The notes beneath the pieces were generated by a model. The model searched no databases and was not told the DNA's origin. It saw only the letters and a program-made list of their open reading frames with translations. Position numbers and translations under genes: made by a program. 33,807 bases of DNA from an uncultured Commensalibacter sp. GTDB taxonomy: Bacteria > Pseudomonadota > Alphaproteobacteria > Acetobacterales > Acetobacteraceae. Positions 8,770 to 18,353 of the stretch are shown here, piece after piece. The stretch spans positions 1-33,807 of the forward strand of contig CAMPDW010000018.1 of the NCBI GenBank assembly GCA_946699565.1. Direction: 5' to 3'. Positions within the stretch are counted from its first letter, which is position 1. Every line of letters begins with the position of its first letter.

Positions 8770-10404
8770 TTGTATAGTGTCTGTAAAATAATGACTAATA
8801 ACGATTTTTCTTCTTTTACTTCAATTCCTAAAATATGGCCTTTTGAAGAGGCTGTTAAATTAGCAGAACACGTTAAGAATAAAAAAGATAAATCGGATAA
8901 ACCAGCTTTATTAGAAACAGGTTATGGACCTTCTGGTTTGCCTCATATTGGTACTTTCGGTGAGGTTGCTCGTACATCTTGGGTGCGTCAGGCCTATCAT
9001 GTTCTTACTGGAAACAAGGCTGCAATTCTTGCTTTTTCAGATGATATGGATGGATTGCGTAAAGTTCCTGAAAATGTTCCGAATCAGGAAATGTTGAAAG
9101 AATATTTGGGAAAACCATTATCCTGTATTCCAGATCCTTTTGGAACGCATGAATCTTTTGGTGCCCATAATAATGCCAAGCTTTGCGCTTTTTTGGATCA
9201 TTTTGGATTTAAATATGAATTTGCCTCTTCAACGGAATATTATCGTTCAGGTCGATTTGATGCCGCTTTAATGAAAGTATTGGAAGTTTATGATAAAATT
9301 GTTGCCGTTATTGTGCCAACTTTACGCGAAGAAAGACGCACTACTTATTCTCCTGTCTTACCCATTCATCCTAAGACAGGAATTGTTATGCAGGTTCCTA
9401 TGGAAAAAATAGATCTTGTCGCTGGAACCATTCAATGGCGAGATGAGAATGGCAAACTTTTTGAAACACCTGTAACCGGTGGACATGCAAAGCTTCAATG
9501 GAAAGCGGATTGGGCAATGCGTTGGTATGCGTTGGGTGTTGATTATGAAATGTCAGGAAAAGATTTGATTGATAGTGTTCGACTTTCAAGTAAAATTTGT
9601 AAAATACTTGGCGGGAATCCTCCAACCAATTTAACTTATGAATTATTTCTTGATGATCAAGGTCAAAAAATATCAAAGTCAAAGGGGAATGGTCTTTCTA
9701 TTGAAGAATGGTTGCGATATGGTCCTTCGGAAAGTCTTGCACAATATATGTTTAATGCGCCTAAACGCGCCAAACGATTGTTTTTTGATGTAATTCCAAA
9801 AGCAACAGATGAATATTTGAAACATATTGAGAACTGGAAAAAGCTTGAACAATCGGAAATAGTTGTTGAATCTGATGAAAAGGAAAAAATATTTATAAAT
9901 CCAGCTTGGTTTATTCATGGTGGGAAATTACCAGAAAAAACAGGGAGCCCTATTTCTTTTGCGATGTTGTTAAATCTTGCCAGTGTTGCAAATGCAGAAA
10001 GAGCTGAAATTCTATGGGGCTTTTTAAAACGTTATGATGCAACTGTATCACCTGAAAATAATTCCATGTTGTCTCAGCTTGTTGATAATGCTTTGGCTTA
10101 TTATGCAGATTTTATTCGTCCTCATAAAGTATATCGTAATCCTGATGAAAGAGAATCCCGTGCTTTGAAAGATTTAGCAGGTGAATTGTCCAAATTACCA
10201 AAAGATGAATGTAAAGCAGATTTTCTACAAAATTTAGTCTTTGCAATTGGAAAAAAATATGAATTTGAACCTTTAAGAGATTGGTTTGGTTGTTTATACG
10301 AAGTTTTATTGGGACAAAAAGAGGGCCCTCGTTTTGGAATGTTTATTGCAGTTTATGGCATTCATGAAACAATTCAGTTGATTCATAATGCATTAAAACG
10401 ATAA
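8770..10404 (+). CDS. lysS: Class I lysyl-tRNA synthetase
   Basis: Charges tRNA-Lys with lysine; this is the archaeal/alphaproteobacterial class I form (LysK), unrelated to the class II enzyme of most bacteria. The HIGH-type signature is GYGPSGLPHIGTFGE and the KMSKS-type signature is GQKISKSKGNGLS, in a 544-residue protein of normal family length. The Rossmann core (about residues 1-300) is followed by the alpha-helical anticodon-binding region. Start choice: a TTG at 8770 has AGAGGG seven nucleotides upstream, whereas the alternative ATG at 8791 has no ribosome site. The protein proper could begin at either. It stands 48 bp upstream of an mprF-like gene, and Lys-tRNA is the substrate of MprF enzymes, so the pairing may have been functional. 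No second LysRS is in the window. Confidence 0.95.
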   Translation: MYSVCKIMTNNDFSSFTSIPKIWPFEEAVKLAEHVKNKKDKSDKPALLETGYGPSGLPHIGTFGEVARTSWVRQAYHVLTGNKAAILAFSDDMDGLRKVPENVPNQEMLKEYLGKPLSCIPDPFGTHESFGAHNNAKLCAFLDHFGFKYEFASSTEYYRSGRFDAALMKVLEVYDKIVAVIVPTLREERRTTYSPVLPIHPKTGIVMQVPMEKIDLVAGTIQWRDENGKLFETPVTGGHAKLQWKADWAMRWYALGVDYEMSGKDLIDSVRLSSKICKILGGNPPTNLTYELFLDDQGQKISKSKGNGLSIEEWLRYGPSESLAQYMFNAPKRAKRLFFDVIPKATDEYLKHIENWKKLEQSEIVVESDEKEKIFINPAWFIHGGKLPEKTGSPISFAMLLNLASVANAERAEILWGFLKRYDATVSPENNSMLSQLVDNALAYYADFIRPHKVYRNPDERESRALKDLAGELSKLPKDECKADFLQNLVFAIGKKYEFEPLRDWFGCLYEVLLGQKEGPRFGMFIAVYGIHETIQLIHNALKR

Positions 10405-10452
10405 AAAGAATTTAATAGTTTTTTAATAATTGTAATTATAATAATAAAGTTT

Positions 10453-12510
10453 ATGCAGCCATTAGATTTTGTCAAACCTGAAGATTCCCAAAATAATAAA
10501 GGTCAATACAAGAATAAAGGCTGGAAAATATATTTAAAATATTGTTCCCGTATAGCTGGTATTATTTTATTTGTGGTTGCAATTTTCGTTGTACAAAAAG
10601 AATTTAAACATTTAAGTCTTAATGAGATTAAAAATTCTTTTAAAACTATTCCAACATTATCCATTCTGATGGCTGGAGGATTTACCATTTTATCTTTTTT
10701 TGTTTTATCTTTTTATGATAAAATGGCGGTAAAACAAATCGGATATAATTTATCTTTTTTAAAAACGGCTTTTGCTTCTTTCTGTTCTTATGTTCTTTCA
10801 CATAATATTGGTTTGTCAGCTGTATCTGGTGCAATGGTTAGGTTTCGCCTTTATGGGAGCTGGGGTTTAAAACCCATAGAAATCTTGCAGGTTATAGCCT
10901 TTTGTTCGATTACCTATATTATTGGAGTGGCTGTTCTTATTGGTGGATTATTAATTTTTCAATCCACTTGTTTACCACTTATTGGTCAAGCCCTACCAGG
11001 GTGGTTGTTTATATTAATTGGTATTTTGGCTTGGATTGGAGTAATTGTTTACTTTTTACTTTCTTTTAAATCCAGTGAATTGAAAATATGGAAATACAAC
11101 ATTTCCTTTCCAAAACCATTTATGGCATTTTCCCAAATTATTGTGGCAACAGCCGAAGTGATTATAACTGCGGCGATTCCTTATTGTGTTATTCCCTCTC
11201 ATGAAGTGTTGACTGGTTTTCCGCATCTTGGTTTTTTATCTTTTTTAGCAATTTATATTGCATCCTATATGGCTGGATTGATTTCAAGCGTACCAGGTGG
11301 GGCAGGGGTTTTTGAAGGTAGTATGTTATTAGCGCTTAAAGGTTATATGCCTGTAGCTAATATAATGTGTGTTATTTTTGTTTTTCGTTTTTTTTATTAT
11401 TTAGTGCCGTTATTTTTAGCGGGTAGTATGTTTGCTGCACATGAAATTTTAATAAGAAGTAAAAACTTATTTGATAAACCTAAGAAAAAAAGATTTTTAC
11501 GATTTAAACCATCTGTATTTATTAATGAAAATTTAAGGGATAGCGATGCTGCTTTTTCAGTAACAATTGCCGCGGCGGCTGTTTTTATTTGTGCCTTGAT
11601 TGTTTTGGCAGTTCCATTAATTGATACTGGAATGTGGATCCCAAATAATAATCGCTTTTCGTTATTTATAGAAGTAGCCGGGAATTATATTTTATCGTTT
11701 TTGGGATTTATTTTATTAAGCTTAACAGTTCCTTTAGCACGGAGAATAACGATTGCATGGGGACTTAGTCTTTGTATATTAATTGCTTCAACCATTATTA
11801 CCCTTATTATGTGGACCACTTTATATGTTCCAGCCGCTTTGACGCTTGTTGCATTTTTTATTGCACCTTTTAGAAAATGTTATTATCGCTCTGCAAGTTT
11901 GACCGAAGCTCCTTTTTCCCGAAAAATCATTGTTGAAGTTGTTCTCTTTTTTACAACGGTTTTGATTATTAATTGGTTAATTCCACAATCAAAAGCACAA
12001 TATGGTATTATTCAAGTCTTTTTTTCAAACAGCGTTTCATTTATTACTAAATTTTTAATTATAGCATTAGGTATATGTGGATTGATAATTTTATTTAAAC
12101 TCATGTTGCCTGCTAAAATAAGTTCTTGGCCATGGTCGAAGGATACTCAAAGATTATATAGAATAATGTCTAACATTGATAAAAAAATATTATCTGAAAT
12201 TAAAGCTAATGGAATATTAATTTGTTCAAAAGAAGGAACGGCTATACCATTTATTCGTAAAGATGATTTTTTAGTGGGAATGGGGGATCCTGTTGGTAAT
12301 GAACAGGAAATAGTTAATACAATTTGGCGATTAAGAGATTTGGCGGGACAGGAAAATCGTTCTATTGGATTTTGGGGGGTCGGAAGTAAGTATTTGTCAG
12401 TTTATCAAGATTTGGGTCTAGCAAGTTTAAAAATGAAACAAAAAAATTATTATGTATGTTGTGAAGTGAAATATGCAAATTTTATGATGGAATTAATTGG
12501 TAAAGCATAA
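10453..12510 (+). CDS. mprF: MprF-like lysyl-phosphatidylglycerol flippase/synthase, C-terminally truncated
   Basis: MprF enzymes transfer lysine from Lys-tRNA to phosphatidylglycerol and flip the product to the outer leaflet, lowering surface charge and sensitivity to cationic peptides. The 685-residue product has a multi-pass N-terminal flippase domain (about 20-335) with the family motifs SGAMVRFRLYGSWGLKP and SSVPGGAGVFEG. More membrane segments follow to about residue 565, then the start of the cytosolic DUF2156 synthase domain (LVGMGDPVGNEQE, SIGFWGVGSKYLSVYQDLGL). It then diverges and stops about 30 residues later. Family members usually run to about 850 residues. The missing 150 or more residues contain most of the acyl-transfer fold, so synthase activity is probably lost while the flippase half is intact. 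The stop lies 3 bp from the convergent thpR end, so no downstream remnant exists. It may be a pseudogene or a flippase-only protein. Confidence 0.85.
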   Translation: MQPLDFVKPEDSQNNKGQYKNKGWKIYLKYCSRIAGIILFVVAIFVVQKEFKHLSLNEIKNSFKTIPTLSILMAGGFTILSFFVLSFYDKMAVKQIGYNLSFLKTAFASFCSYVLSHNIGLSAVSGAMVRFRLYGSWGLKPIEILQVIAFCSITYIIGVAVLIGGLLIFQSTCLPLIGQALPGWLFILIGILAWIGVIVYFLLSFKSSELKIWKYNISFPKPFMAFSQIIVATAEVIITAAIPYCVIPSHEVLTGFPHLGFLSFLAIYIASYMAGLISSVPGGAGVFEGSMLLALKGYMPVANIMCVIFVFRFFYYLVPLFLAGSMFAAHEILIRSKNLFDKPKKKRFLRFKPSVFINENLRDSDAAFSVTIAAAAVFICALIVLAVPLIDTGMWIPNNNRFSLFIEVAGNYILSFLGFILLSLTVPLARRITIAWGLSLCILIASTIITLIMWTTLYVPAALTLVAFFIAPFRKCYYRSASLTEAPFSRKIIVEVVLFFTTVLIINWLIPQSKAQYGIIQVFFSNSVSFITKFLIIALGICGLIILFKLMLPAKISSWPWSKDTQRLYRIMSNIDKKILSEIKANGILICSKEGTAIPFIRKDDFLVGMGDPVGNEQEIVNTIWRLRDLAGQENRSIGFWGVGSKYLSVYQDLGLASLKMKQKNYYVCCEVKYANFMMELIGKA

Positions 12511-12513
12511 TAT

Positions 12514-13059
12514 TTAATTATGTTTTGTTTTTAAAGGATAATTTTTTTCAATAATATAATGAGGTTTTTCTTTGTTAGGGTAAGAACTGAATAAAGAAAA
12601 ATGTGTAATTGGAATATTTTGAATTTTTAATAAATTATATTGTTTTAACCAATTTTGTATTTGTTTCTTAGATAAACTACTTCCACGACCTAAAGTAATA
12701 TGAGGAACAAATTTCTTTTTTGGAACTTTTATTTTAAAATCTTTTAGACATTGTTCTATTTTTTTTTGTAAGTAAATTAATTCCTCTGAATACTGAACCC
12801 CTGCCCAAAAAATTTGATCAAGTGAAGATTCAAAAAAATTAACAGATTCAATGGTAATGTTGAAAGATAAGAGTGATATTTTTTTAAAAGCTAAATCAAG
12901 ATCATTAATGAGATCGTAATCATTGATTTCACCCATAAATACTAAAGTAAGATGATAGGTATCAGAAAAATACCATTGAACATACGGTAAACTTCCTTTT
13001 AATAAAGCTAATTGTCGAATCACGTTATCTTGAAAATTAATTCCTGTAAATAATTTCAT
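12514..13059 (-). CDS. thpR: RNA 2',3'-cyclic phosphodiesterase (2'-5' RNA ligase family, ThpR)
   Basis: Member of the 2H phosphoesterase superfamily, 181 residues, that opens 2',3'-cyclic phosphates on RNA and can join tRNA halves in vitro. The two catalytic HxTx motifs are both intact: HLTL (in YHLTLVFMGEI, about residues 36-39) and HITL (in PHITLGRG, about 125-128). The N-terminal LFTGINF is also typical. It is monocistronic on the reverse strand and ends 3 bp from the truncated mprF-like gene, without a visible terminator between them. The physiological substrate is not defined for the family. Confidence 0.92.
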   Translation of the reverse strand: MKLFTGINFQDNVIRQLALLKGSLPYVQWYFSDTYHLTLVFMGEINDYDLINDLDLAFKKISLLSFNITIESVNFFESSLDQIFWAGVQYSEELIYLQKKIEQCLKDFKIKVPKKKFVPHITLGRGSSLSKKQIQNWLKQYNLLKIQNIPITHFSLFSSYPNKEKPHYIIEKNYPLKTKHN

Positions 13060-13126
13060 ATTATTTTAGTATCTTAATTAAAAAGGTTTAAATTAATTGT
13101 GATTATAACATATTTTTTTTCAATGC

Positions 13127-13156
13127 TTGATATTTAGACAATAAATGAAATATATT
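13127..13156 (+). promoter_or_regulatory. Possible promoter of the Bax-inhibitor-like gene
   Basis: TTGATA (13127-13132), an 18-nt spacer and TATATT (13151-13156). A perfect TATAAT at 13160-13165 lacks a matching -35 box. Moderate support only. Confidence 0.35.
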
Positions 13157-13196
13157 ATATATAATATGTCTATGACAATTTTAATGAGTAAAGTAA

Positions 13197-13967
13197 ATGG
13201 TATTTCGTCCTGATTCTTATAACAATACGGCTAATGTCAATTCTCAAATTGCATTTGATGTTGGTCTCAGAAATTATATGCTTCGTATCTATAATTGGAT
13301 GGCATCAGGGTTATTGCTGACTGCATTAGTTTCATATCTCGTTGTTAACACATCTTTGGGTAATATTTTTTATCATAAAGTTGTTCTTGGCTACCGAGTT
13401 CTTGGGGTTAGTCCAACTTTATTGGGCTATATGGCAATTTTTTTGCCCTTGGTTTTTGTTCTTGTGATGTCGTTTGGTGTAAATCGTTTGTCTACGCAAG
13501 CTGCTCAAACTTTATTTTGGTTATTTTGTGCGGTTATGGGCGTCAGCATGGCAAATATTTTCTATATTTATACGGGTGAATCGATTGTCAGAACATTTGT
13601 TGTTACTGCAGGAATGTTTGCCGGTATGTCTTTATGGGGTTATATAACTCACAAAGATTTGACCGGGCTTAGTTCTTTCCTTGCGATGGGGCTTTTTGGA
13701 CTTATATTAGCAATGGTTGTTAATCTTTTTTTTCAAAATAGTCAGATGGGATTAATCATCAATATTATTGGTGTTGTTATTTTTACGGGATTAGCAGCAA
13801 GTGATACTCAACGCATCAAACTTTCATATCAAAATCTTTATCAATATGAAGGTAATGAAGTTGTGGTGAAAGCGAGTGTATATGACGCTTTGACGATGTA
13901 TTTAAACTTTATCAACCTATTTCAGTTTATGTTACAATTTATGGGTATTCGCCAAAATGATAATTAA
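13197..13967 (+). CDS. Bax inhibitor-1/YccA family membrane protein
   Basis: Integral inner-membrane protein of 256 residues with about seven hydrophobic segments, in the TMBIM/UPF0005 family that includes YccA and the pH-sensitive calcium leak BsYetJ. Family features are the N-terminal MLRIYNWMASGLLLTALVSY, the conserved middle of the family (IFYIYTGESIVRTF, GYITHKDLTGLSSFL) and the C-terminal SDTQRIK and YDALTMYLNFINLFQFML, which contains the conserved acidic residues of the proposed ion site. YccA modulates FtsH proteolysis in E. coli; a similar or calcium-leak role here is inferred. It is monocistronic, with a strong terminator. The ATG at 13197 directly follows an in-frame TAA and has only a weak ribosome site. 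Confidence 0.93.
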   Translation: MVFRPDSYNNTANVNSQIAFDVGLRNYMLRIYNWMASGLLLTALVSYLVVNTSLGNIFYHKVVLGYRVLGVSPTLLGYMAIFLPLVFVLVMSFGVNRLSTQAAQTLFWLFCAVMGVSMANIFYIYTGESIVRTFVVTAGMFAGMSLWGYITHKDLTGLSSFLAMGLFGLILAMVVNLFFQNSQMGLIINIIGVVIFTGLAASDTQRIKLSYQNLYQYEGNEVVVKASVYDALTMYLNFINLFQFMLQFMGIRQNDN

Positions 13968-14032
13968 TATATTCTTAACAATGAATTATTAACTTAAATT
14001 AATAATCAGAAAATAGCTTGATAGATTTTGTT

Positions 14033-14063
14033 AAAAGTGTTGGAAAATCCAACACTTTTTTTT
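14033..14063 (+). terminator. Terminator after the Bax-inhibitor-like gene
   Basis: Twelve-bp perfect stem (14033-14044 with 14048-14059, core GTGTTGGA), loop AAA, and a T-run to 14063. Confidence 0.93.
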
Positions 14064-14361
14064 ATATTTGCAATATCTAATTAGTTAAATGAAATAGGAT
14101 TTAATTAATTTAATATGATATAAAGTGAGTTGTAATAGGATATTATTTATAGTAAATAATTATATATAAAATGACATTAACTTGAGATCATAATTATATG
14201 TTTTATTTTAGAAAAAATTATGGTCTTTTTGTGAAAAATGAATTTTATAAAAAATTTAATAATGTAAATCTGTTATTTTATAATATTTCAAACAAAAAAA
14301 GAAATTTTATAAAATATACACGCTGATGAGTTGAGCGATGTCAGAATCAACGAGGCATAGA
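14064..14361. other. AT-rich upstream region of the cyo operon
   Basis: About 300 bp of very AT-rich DNA. No gene remnant could be read. Promoter-like hexamers exist but none has both good boxes at correct spacing, so no promoter is called. Confidence 0.5.
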
Positions 14362-15300
14362 ATGAAAAAATTATTACCGAAAATTACATTATCGGTAGTG
14401 GGTTTAACATCCACCTTAATGTTGGGTGGATGTAATTTGGTTTTATTTGATCCAAAAGGACCTATAGGACAAAGTGAAAAGCATCTGATCATGATGTGTG
14501 CCGGAGCAATGTTATGTATTGTTATTCCGGTTATTCTTGCAACATTATTTGTTGTAAGACGTTATAGAGCATCTAATAAAAATGCTACTTATTCACCTAA
14601 ATGGGATTTTTCACTTCCAATCGAAATATGCATGTGGGGAATTCCTATGTGTTTGATTGCATTCCTTGCATATCAAACTTTTGTATCATGTCATGAATTG
14701 GATCCTTATAAACCAATTGCTGCACCTGCTGATAATCCGAATGTTAAACCAATAAATGTTCAAGTGGTTGCGTTAAATTGGAAATGGTTATTTATTTATC
14801 CAGAATATGGAATTGCTAGTGTTAATCAATTAGTAGTACCTGTTAATACTCCAATTGCATTCCGTTTGACATCTGATGCAACAATGAATTCTTTCTGGAT
14901 TCCTCAGCTGGGTTCTCAAGTCTATGTTATGGCTGGTATGCAGACCCAATTGCATTTGTTAGCAAATAGTCAAGGAGATTACTTGGGTGAATCTAATAAT
15001 TACAGCGGTACTGGTTATTCAGATATGAAATTTCGTACTTTAGTTAAAGACGATAAAGGATTCCAAGATTGGATTGAAAAAGTTCGTGCGTCTTCTCAAG
15101 AGCTGAATAATGATACATATGCAAAATTGCATGAAGATAGTATTAAAAATCCAGTTGAATATTATGCTCATGTAGAACCTGTATTATTTGACACAATTAT
15201 TGCTAAATATAATAACGGCATGGTTATGGATAAAGCTACAGGACAAATGATTCATATCAGTTCAAATCAATCTGGTGAAATGAAGCACGCAGAGGAATAG
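14362..15300 (+). CDS. cyoA: Cytochrome bo3 ubiquinol oxidase subunit II
   Basis: Subunit II of the terminal quinol oxidase that pumps protons while reducing oxygen to water. A lipoprotein signal peptide ends with the lipobox LGGC (Cys24), followed by two membrane helices and a periplasmic cupredoxin-like domain (VQVVALNWKWLFIYPE; TIPVN-like VVPVNTPIAFRL; MNSFWIPQLGSQVYVMAGM). The CuA-ligand cysteines and histidines of cytochrome c oxidases are absent, as expected for a quinol oxidase. Start choice: ATG 14362 has GAGG six nucleotides upstream and opens a clean signal peptide (312 aa). An in-frame ATG at 14338 would add eight residues. First gene of cyoABCD; 4 bp before cyoB. Confidence 0.96.
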   Translation: MKKLLPKITLSVVGLTSTLMLGGCNLVLFDPKGPIGQSEKHLIMMCAGAMLCIVIPVILATLFVVRRYRASNKNATYSPKWDFSLPIEICMWGIPMCLIAFLAYQTFVSCHELDPYKPIAAPADNPNVKPINVQVVALNWKWLFIYPEYGIASVNQLVVPVNTPIAFRLTSDATMNSFWIPQLGSQVYVMAGMQTQLHLLANSQGDYLGESNNYSGTGYSDMKFRTLVKDDKGFQDWIEKVRASSQELNNDTYAKLHEDSIKNPVEYYAHVEPVLFDTIIAKYNNGMVMDKATGQMIHISSNQSGEMKHAEE

Positions 15301-15304
15301 GTAA

Positions 15305-17293
15305 ATGTTAGGTAAATTAAGTCTTTCAGCTATTCCCTATCATGTTCCTATATTGGTAGGAACATTTATTGGGGTAGTTATAGTTGGATTGGCAGTTCTT
15401 GGTGCAATAACATACTTTGGTAAATGGGGTGTATTGTTCAGAAACTGGCTTTTCTCAGTGGATCATAAACGTATCGGGATCATGTACATTGTGCTTGCAC
15501 TTGTTATGTTGTTCCGTGGGTTTGCTGATGCCATTATGATGCGTTTGCAACAGGCCATGGCCTATAACAGTCCTGGTTATTTGCCACCATCACATTATGA
15601 TCAGATCTTTACTGCTCATGGTACGATCATGATTTTTTTTATGGCCATGGCGTTCATGCAAGGTTTATTTAACCTTATTGTTCCTTTACAGATTGGTGCT
15701 CGTGATGTTGCTTTTCCATTTATTAACTCATTAAGTTTTTGGTTAACAACAGCTGGTGCTATCCTTGTTAATATTTCTTTGTTTATCGGTGATTTCTCAA
15801 CGGCTGGTTGGTTGGCTTACCCACCTGTTTCTGAATTACAATTTAGTCCTGGTGTCGGTGTTGACTACTATATTTGGGCGGTGCAGATCTCTGGTATTGG
15901 AACTTTATTAACGGCTGTTAACTTTATTACAACAGTGGTTAAAATGCGTGCACCAGGTATGACATGGATGCGTATTCCTGTTTTCACATGGACTGTTATT
16001 GCATCATGTATCATGATCTTTACGACATTCCCTGCATTAACTGTTGCTGTTGCTGAATTAGCATTAGATCGTTATTGTGGCATGCATTTCTTTACCAATG
16101 ATGGTGGCGGAAATGTGATGTTATATTTAAATTTGATCTGGGCTTGGGGACATCCCGAAGTTTATATTCTTGTTATTCCAGCTTTTGGCGTTTTTTCTGA
16201 AGTCGTTCCAGTTTTTTGTAGAAAACCATTATTTGGATACGCAACAATGGTCTATGCAAGCTTGGCAATTACAACCTTGTCATTGTTAGTTTGGGTTCAT
16301 CACTTCTTTACAATGGGTGCTGGTGCAAATGTTAATACTTTCTTTGGAATCATGACAATGATCATTGCTATTCCAACGGGTGTTAAGGTCTTTAACTGGT
16401 TATTTACTATGTACAGAGGGCGTATAGAATTTACTGCACCAATGTATTGGACAATCGGATTTATGATCGTTTTTGTTATTGGTGGTATGACAGGGGTTAT
16501 GTTGGCTATTCCAGCAAGTGACTTTGTACTACATAACAGTGAATTCTTGGTTGCTCACTTCCATAATACCATTATTGGTGGTGTTTATTTTGGATATGTT
16601 GCAGGTATGAATTTCTGGGCTCCAAAAGTTACTGGCTTTAAAATGAGTCAAAAACTTGGTAAAGCTGCATTCCTCTTCTGGTTCTTTGGGTTCTTTTTAT
16701 CCTTTATTCCATTATATATCACAGGATTTGATGGAATGGTTCGTCGTTTGAACCACTATGATAATCCTAATTGGCATTTCTGGTTACAGATTGCTTGCGT
16801 TGGTGTATTTTGTATCCTTTGTGGTGTTGTTTGCCAATTACTACAAATTTTTCTTGGTATTCTTAATGCGAAAAAACCTGAAAATGTTGATGTAACGGGT
16901 GACCCATGGGGTGGTCGTAGCCTTGAGTGGTCAACTTCTTCTCCAGCTCCTGCTTATAATTTTGCCCATATTCCTGTTGTTCAATCTCGTGATGCGTTTG
17001 CTTATAATAAAGAGCATGGCATTGATACACGTCGTACGGACGAACCTTATCAAGATATTTTGATGCCTAAAAATACATCAGCTGGTTTCTGGCATGGTAT
17101 GTTTGCATTGGTTCTTGGATTTGCAGCGGTTTGGCATATCTGGTGGCTTGTAATTGTTACTGTTATTCTTAATTTAGTATTAGCTATCGGTTATAGTTTC
17201 AAAGAAGATAAAGAATATGTTATTCCTTCTTCAGAAGTTGAACGTATTGAAAAAGAACATTCTCGTAAACTTATGACACAGGTGGCTGAATAA
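15305..17293 (+). CDS. cyoB: Cytochrome bo3 ubiquinol oxidase subunit I
   Basis: Catalytic subunit with low-spin heme b, heme o3 and CuB; 662 residues, about 15 membrane helices. Metal-binding motifs are visible: the heme b histidine in [13 protein letters not shown]; the CuB His and cross-linked Tyr in [15 protein letters not shown]; the CuB pair HH in [10 protein letters not shown]; and the heme ligands HFH in [11 protein letters not shown]. The D-channel entrance aspartate is in [28 protein letters not shown] near the N-terminus is typical of the superfamily. Its stop overlaps the cyoC start by one base (TAATG), indicating translational coupling. Confidence 0.98.
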   Translation: MLGKLSLSAIPYHVPILVGTFIGVVIVGLAVLGAITYFGKWGVLFRNWLFSVDHKRIGIMYIVLALVMLFRGFADAIMMRLQQAMAYNSPGYLPPSHYDQIFTAHGTIMIFFMAMAFMQGLFNLIVPLQIGARDVAFPFINSLSFWLTTAGAILVNISLFIGDFSTAGWLAYPPVSELQFSPGVGVDYYIWAVQISGIGTLLTAVNFITTVVKMRAPGMTWMRIPVFTWTVIASCIMIFTTFPALTVAVAELALDRYCGMHFFTNDGGGNVMLYLNLIWAWGHPEVYILVIPAFGVFSEVVPVFCRKPLFGYATMVYASLAITTLSLLVWVHHFFTMGAGANVNTFFGIMTMIIAIPTGVKVFNWLFTMYRGRIEFTAPMYWTIGFMIVFVIGGMTGVMLAIPASDFVLHNSEFLVAHFHNTIIGGVYFGYVAGMNFWAPKVTGFKMSQKLGKAAFLFWFFGFFLSFIPLYITGFDGMVRRLNHYDNPNWHFWLQIACVGVFCILCGVVCQLLQIFLGILNAKKPENVDVTGDPWGGRSLEWSTSSPAPAYNFAHIPVVQSRDAFAYNKEHGIDTRRTDEPYQDILMPKNTSAGFWHGMFALVLGFAAVWHIWWLVIVTVILNLVLAIGYSFKEDKEYVIPSSEVERIEKEHSRKLMTQVAE

Positions 17294-17907
17294 TGGCTGA
17301 GAACACTGGTACAATGACAGCAAATACGTCTCAAAATGTTCATGAACATGAACATGAAAATCATTCATTTTTTGGTTTTTGGATGTATTTAATGTCTGAC
17401 TGCATTGTCTTTGGATGTTTATTTACAAGTTATGCAGTTTTAAGAAATCAATTTGCTGGTGGACCAACCAGTAAAGAAATGTTTGAATTGAGCCGCGTGG
17501 CTATTGAAACAGCATTGTTGTTAACAAGCTCTCTTACTTTTGGTTTCGCAATGTTACAAGCGCGTCACAATAGTAAAAATGGAACACTTTTATGGATGGT
17601 TGTTTCAGCTATCCTTGGTCTTGGGTTCCTTATTTTAGAAATTCAAGAGTTTATTGCTTTTGTTCAACATGGTGCTTCACCAACTGTAAGTGCTTATTGG
17701 TCAGCATTTTTTACTTTGGTTGGAACACATGGTTTGCATGTTACCTTGGGTTTAATCTGGATGATTGTTTTGATGATTCAATTGGTAACAAAAGGTTTAA
17801 ACAAAAAAATGATGCCAAGATTAGCTTGTATGAGTTTGTTTTGGCATTTTCTTGATATTGTTTGGATCTGCGTATTTAGTTTTGTTTACTTGTTGAGTAT
17901 GGCATAA
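17293..17907 (+). CDS. cyoC: Cytochrome bo3 ubiquinol oxidase subunit III
   Basis: Membrane subunit with five predicted helices, 204 residues, that stabilises the oxidase and may serve as an oxygen or proton conduit. A His-rich N-terminus (HEHEHENHSFFGFWMYLMSD) precedes the family core with ETALLLTSSLTFGFAML, the conserved GTHGLHVTLGLIW and the C-terminal FWHFLDIVWICVFSFVYL. It overlaps cyoB and cyoD by one base on each side (TAATG junctions), so the operon is tightly coupled. Confidence 0.97.
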   Translation: MAENTGTMTANTSQNVHEHEHENHSFFGFWMYLMSDCIVFGCLFTSYAVLRNQFAGGPTSKEMFELSRVAIETALLLTSSLTFGFAMLQARHNSKNGTLLWMVVSAILGLGFLILEIQEFIAFVQHGASPTVSAYWSAFFTLVGTHGLHVTLGLIWMIVLMIQLVTKGLNKKMMPRLACMSLFWHFLDIVWICVFSFVYLLSMA

Positions 17908-18242
17908 TGACAGAAAATCACACTACAGCCTCAGAAGGGGTAGGACACGGCTCTGTAGCATCTTACATTGTCGGGTATGTTTTATCGATTATTTTTACGG
18001 TAATTGCTTTTTATATTGTTATGGAACATACATTATCAACAATGGCTACTGCAACAACTCTTGGTGTATTGGCAGCATTGCAAGTAATCGTTCAATCAAT
18101 GTTCTTCTTGCATGTAAGTATTGCACCTGAAAAACGTGTTGACTTGGTTAGTTATACGTTCTCATTGTTTGTTGCAATTGTTATTGTGTTTGGAACATTG
18201 TTTGTTATGCATAATGCTAGTTACAATATGATGTCTCGATAA
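17907..18242 (+). CDS. cyoD: Cytochrome bo3 ubiquinol oxidase subunit IV
   Basis: Small accessory subunit with three membrane helices, 111 residues, thought to help CuB insertion and assembly. Recognised by YIVGYVLSIIFTVIAFYIVM, the QVIVQSMFFLHV segment and a final hydrophobic helix. It is the last gene of this operon; a heme o synthase gene (cyoE), which often follows, is absent here. The next gene is convergent. Confidence 0.95.
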   Translation: MTENHTTASEGVGHGSVASYIVGYVLSIIFTVIAFYIVMEHTLSTMATATTLGVLAALQVIVQSMFFLHVSIAPEKRVDLVSYTFSLFVAIVIVFGTLFVMHNASYNMMSR

Positions 18243-18253
18243 TATGTTTAGCT

Positions 18254-18282
18254 ATTCTGTTTTATTTTTAATAAAACAGAAT
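18254..18282. terminator. Hairpin 1 between cyoD and fdxA
   Basis: Twelve-bp perfect stem (ATTCTGTTTTAT, 18254-18265, with 18271-18282) and a 5-nt loop, immediately after cyoD. No proper T-run follows on either strand. Confidence 0.55.
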
Positions 18283-18301
18283 ATAAAATAAATAAAAAAA
18301 T

Positions 18302-18333
18302 CCTTTATCTTAATATTGATAAAGGGTTTTTTT
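18302..18333. terminator. Terminator between convergent cyoD and fdxA
   Basis: CCTTTATC (18302-18309) pairs with GATAAAGG (18318-18325). A T-run follows on the + strand, and an A-run at 18294-18300 supplies a T-run for the reverse strand, so it probably works in both directions. Confidence 0.85.
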
Positions 18334-18353
18334 ATTTTTGTGAAAAGAATAGA

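Noticed and set aside
9398-9918. Reverse-strand open frames inside lysS
   Set aside because: Antisense shadows of conserved synthetase sequence; no independent motif.
14064-14361. Small gene or RNA in the gap before cyoA
   Set aside because: No open frame with a ribosome site or stable RNA fold recognisable; only AT-rich sequence.
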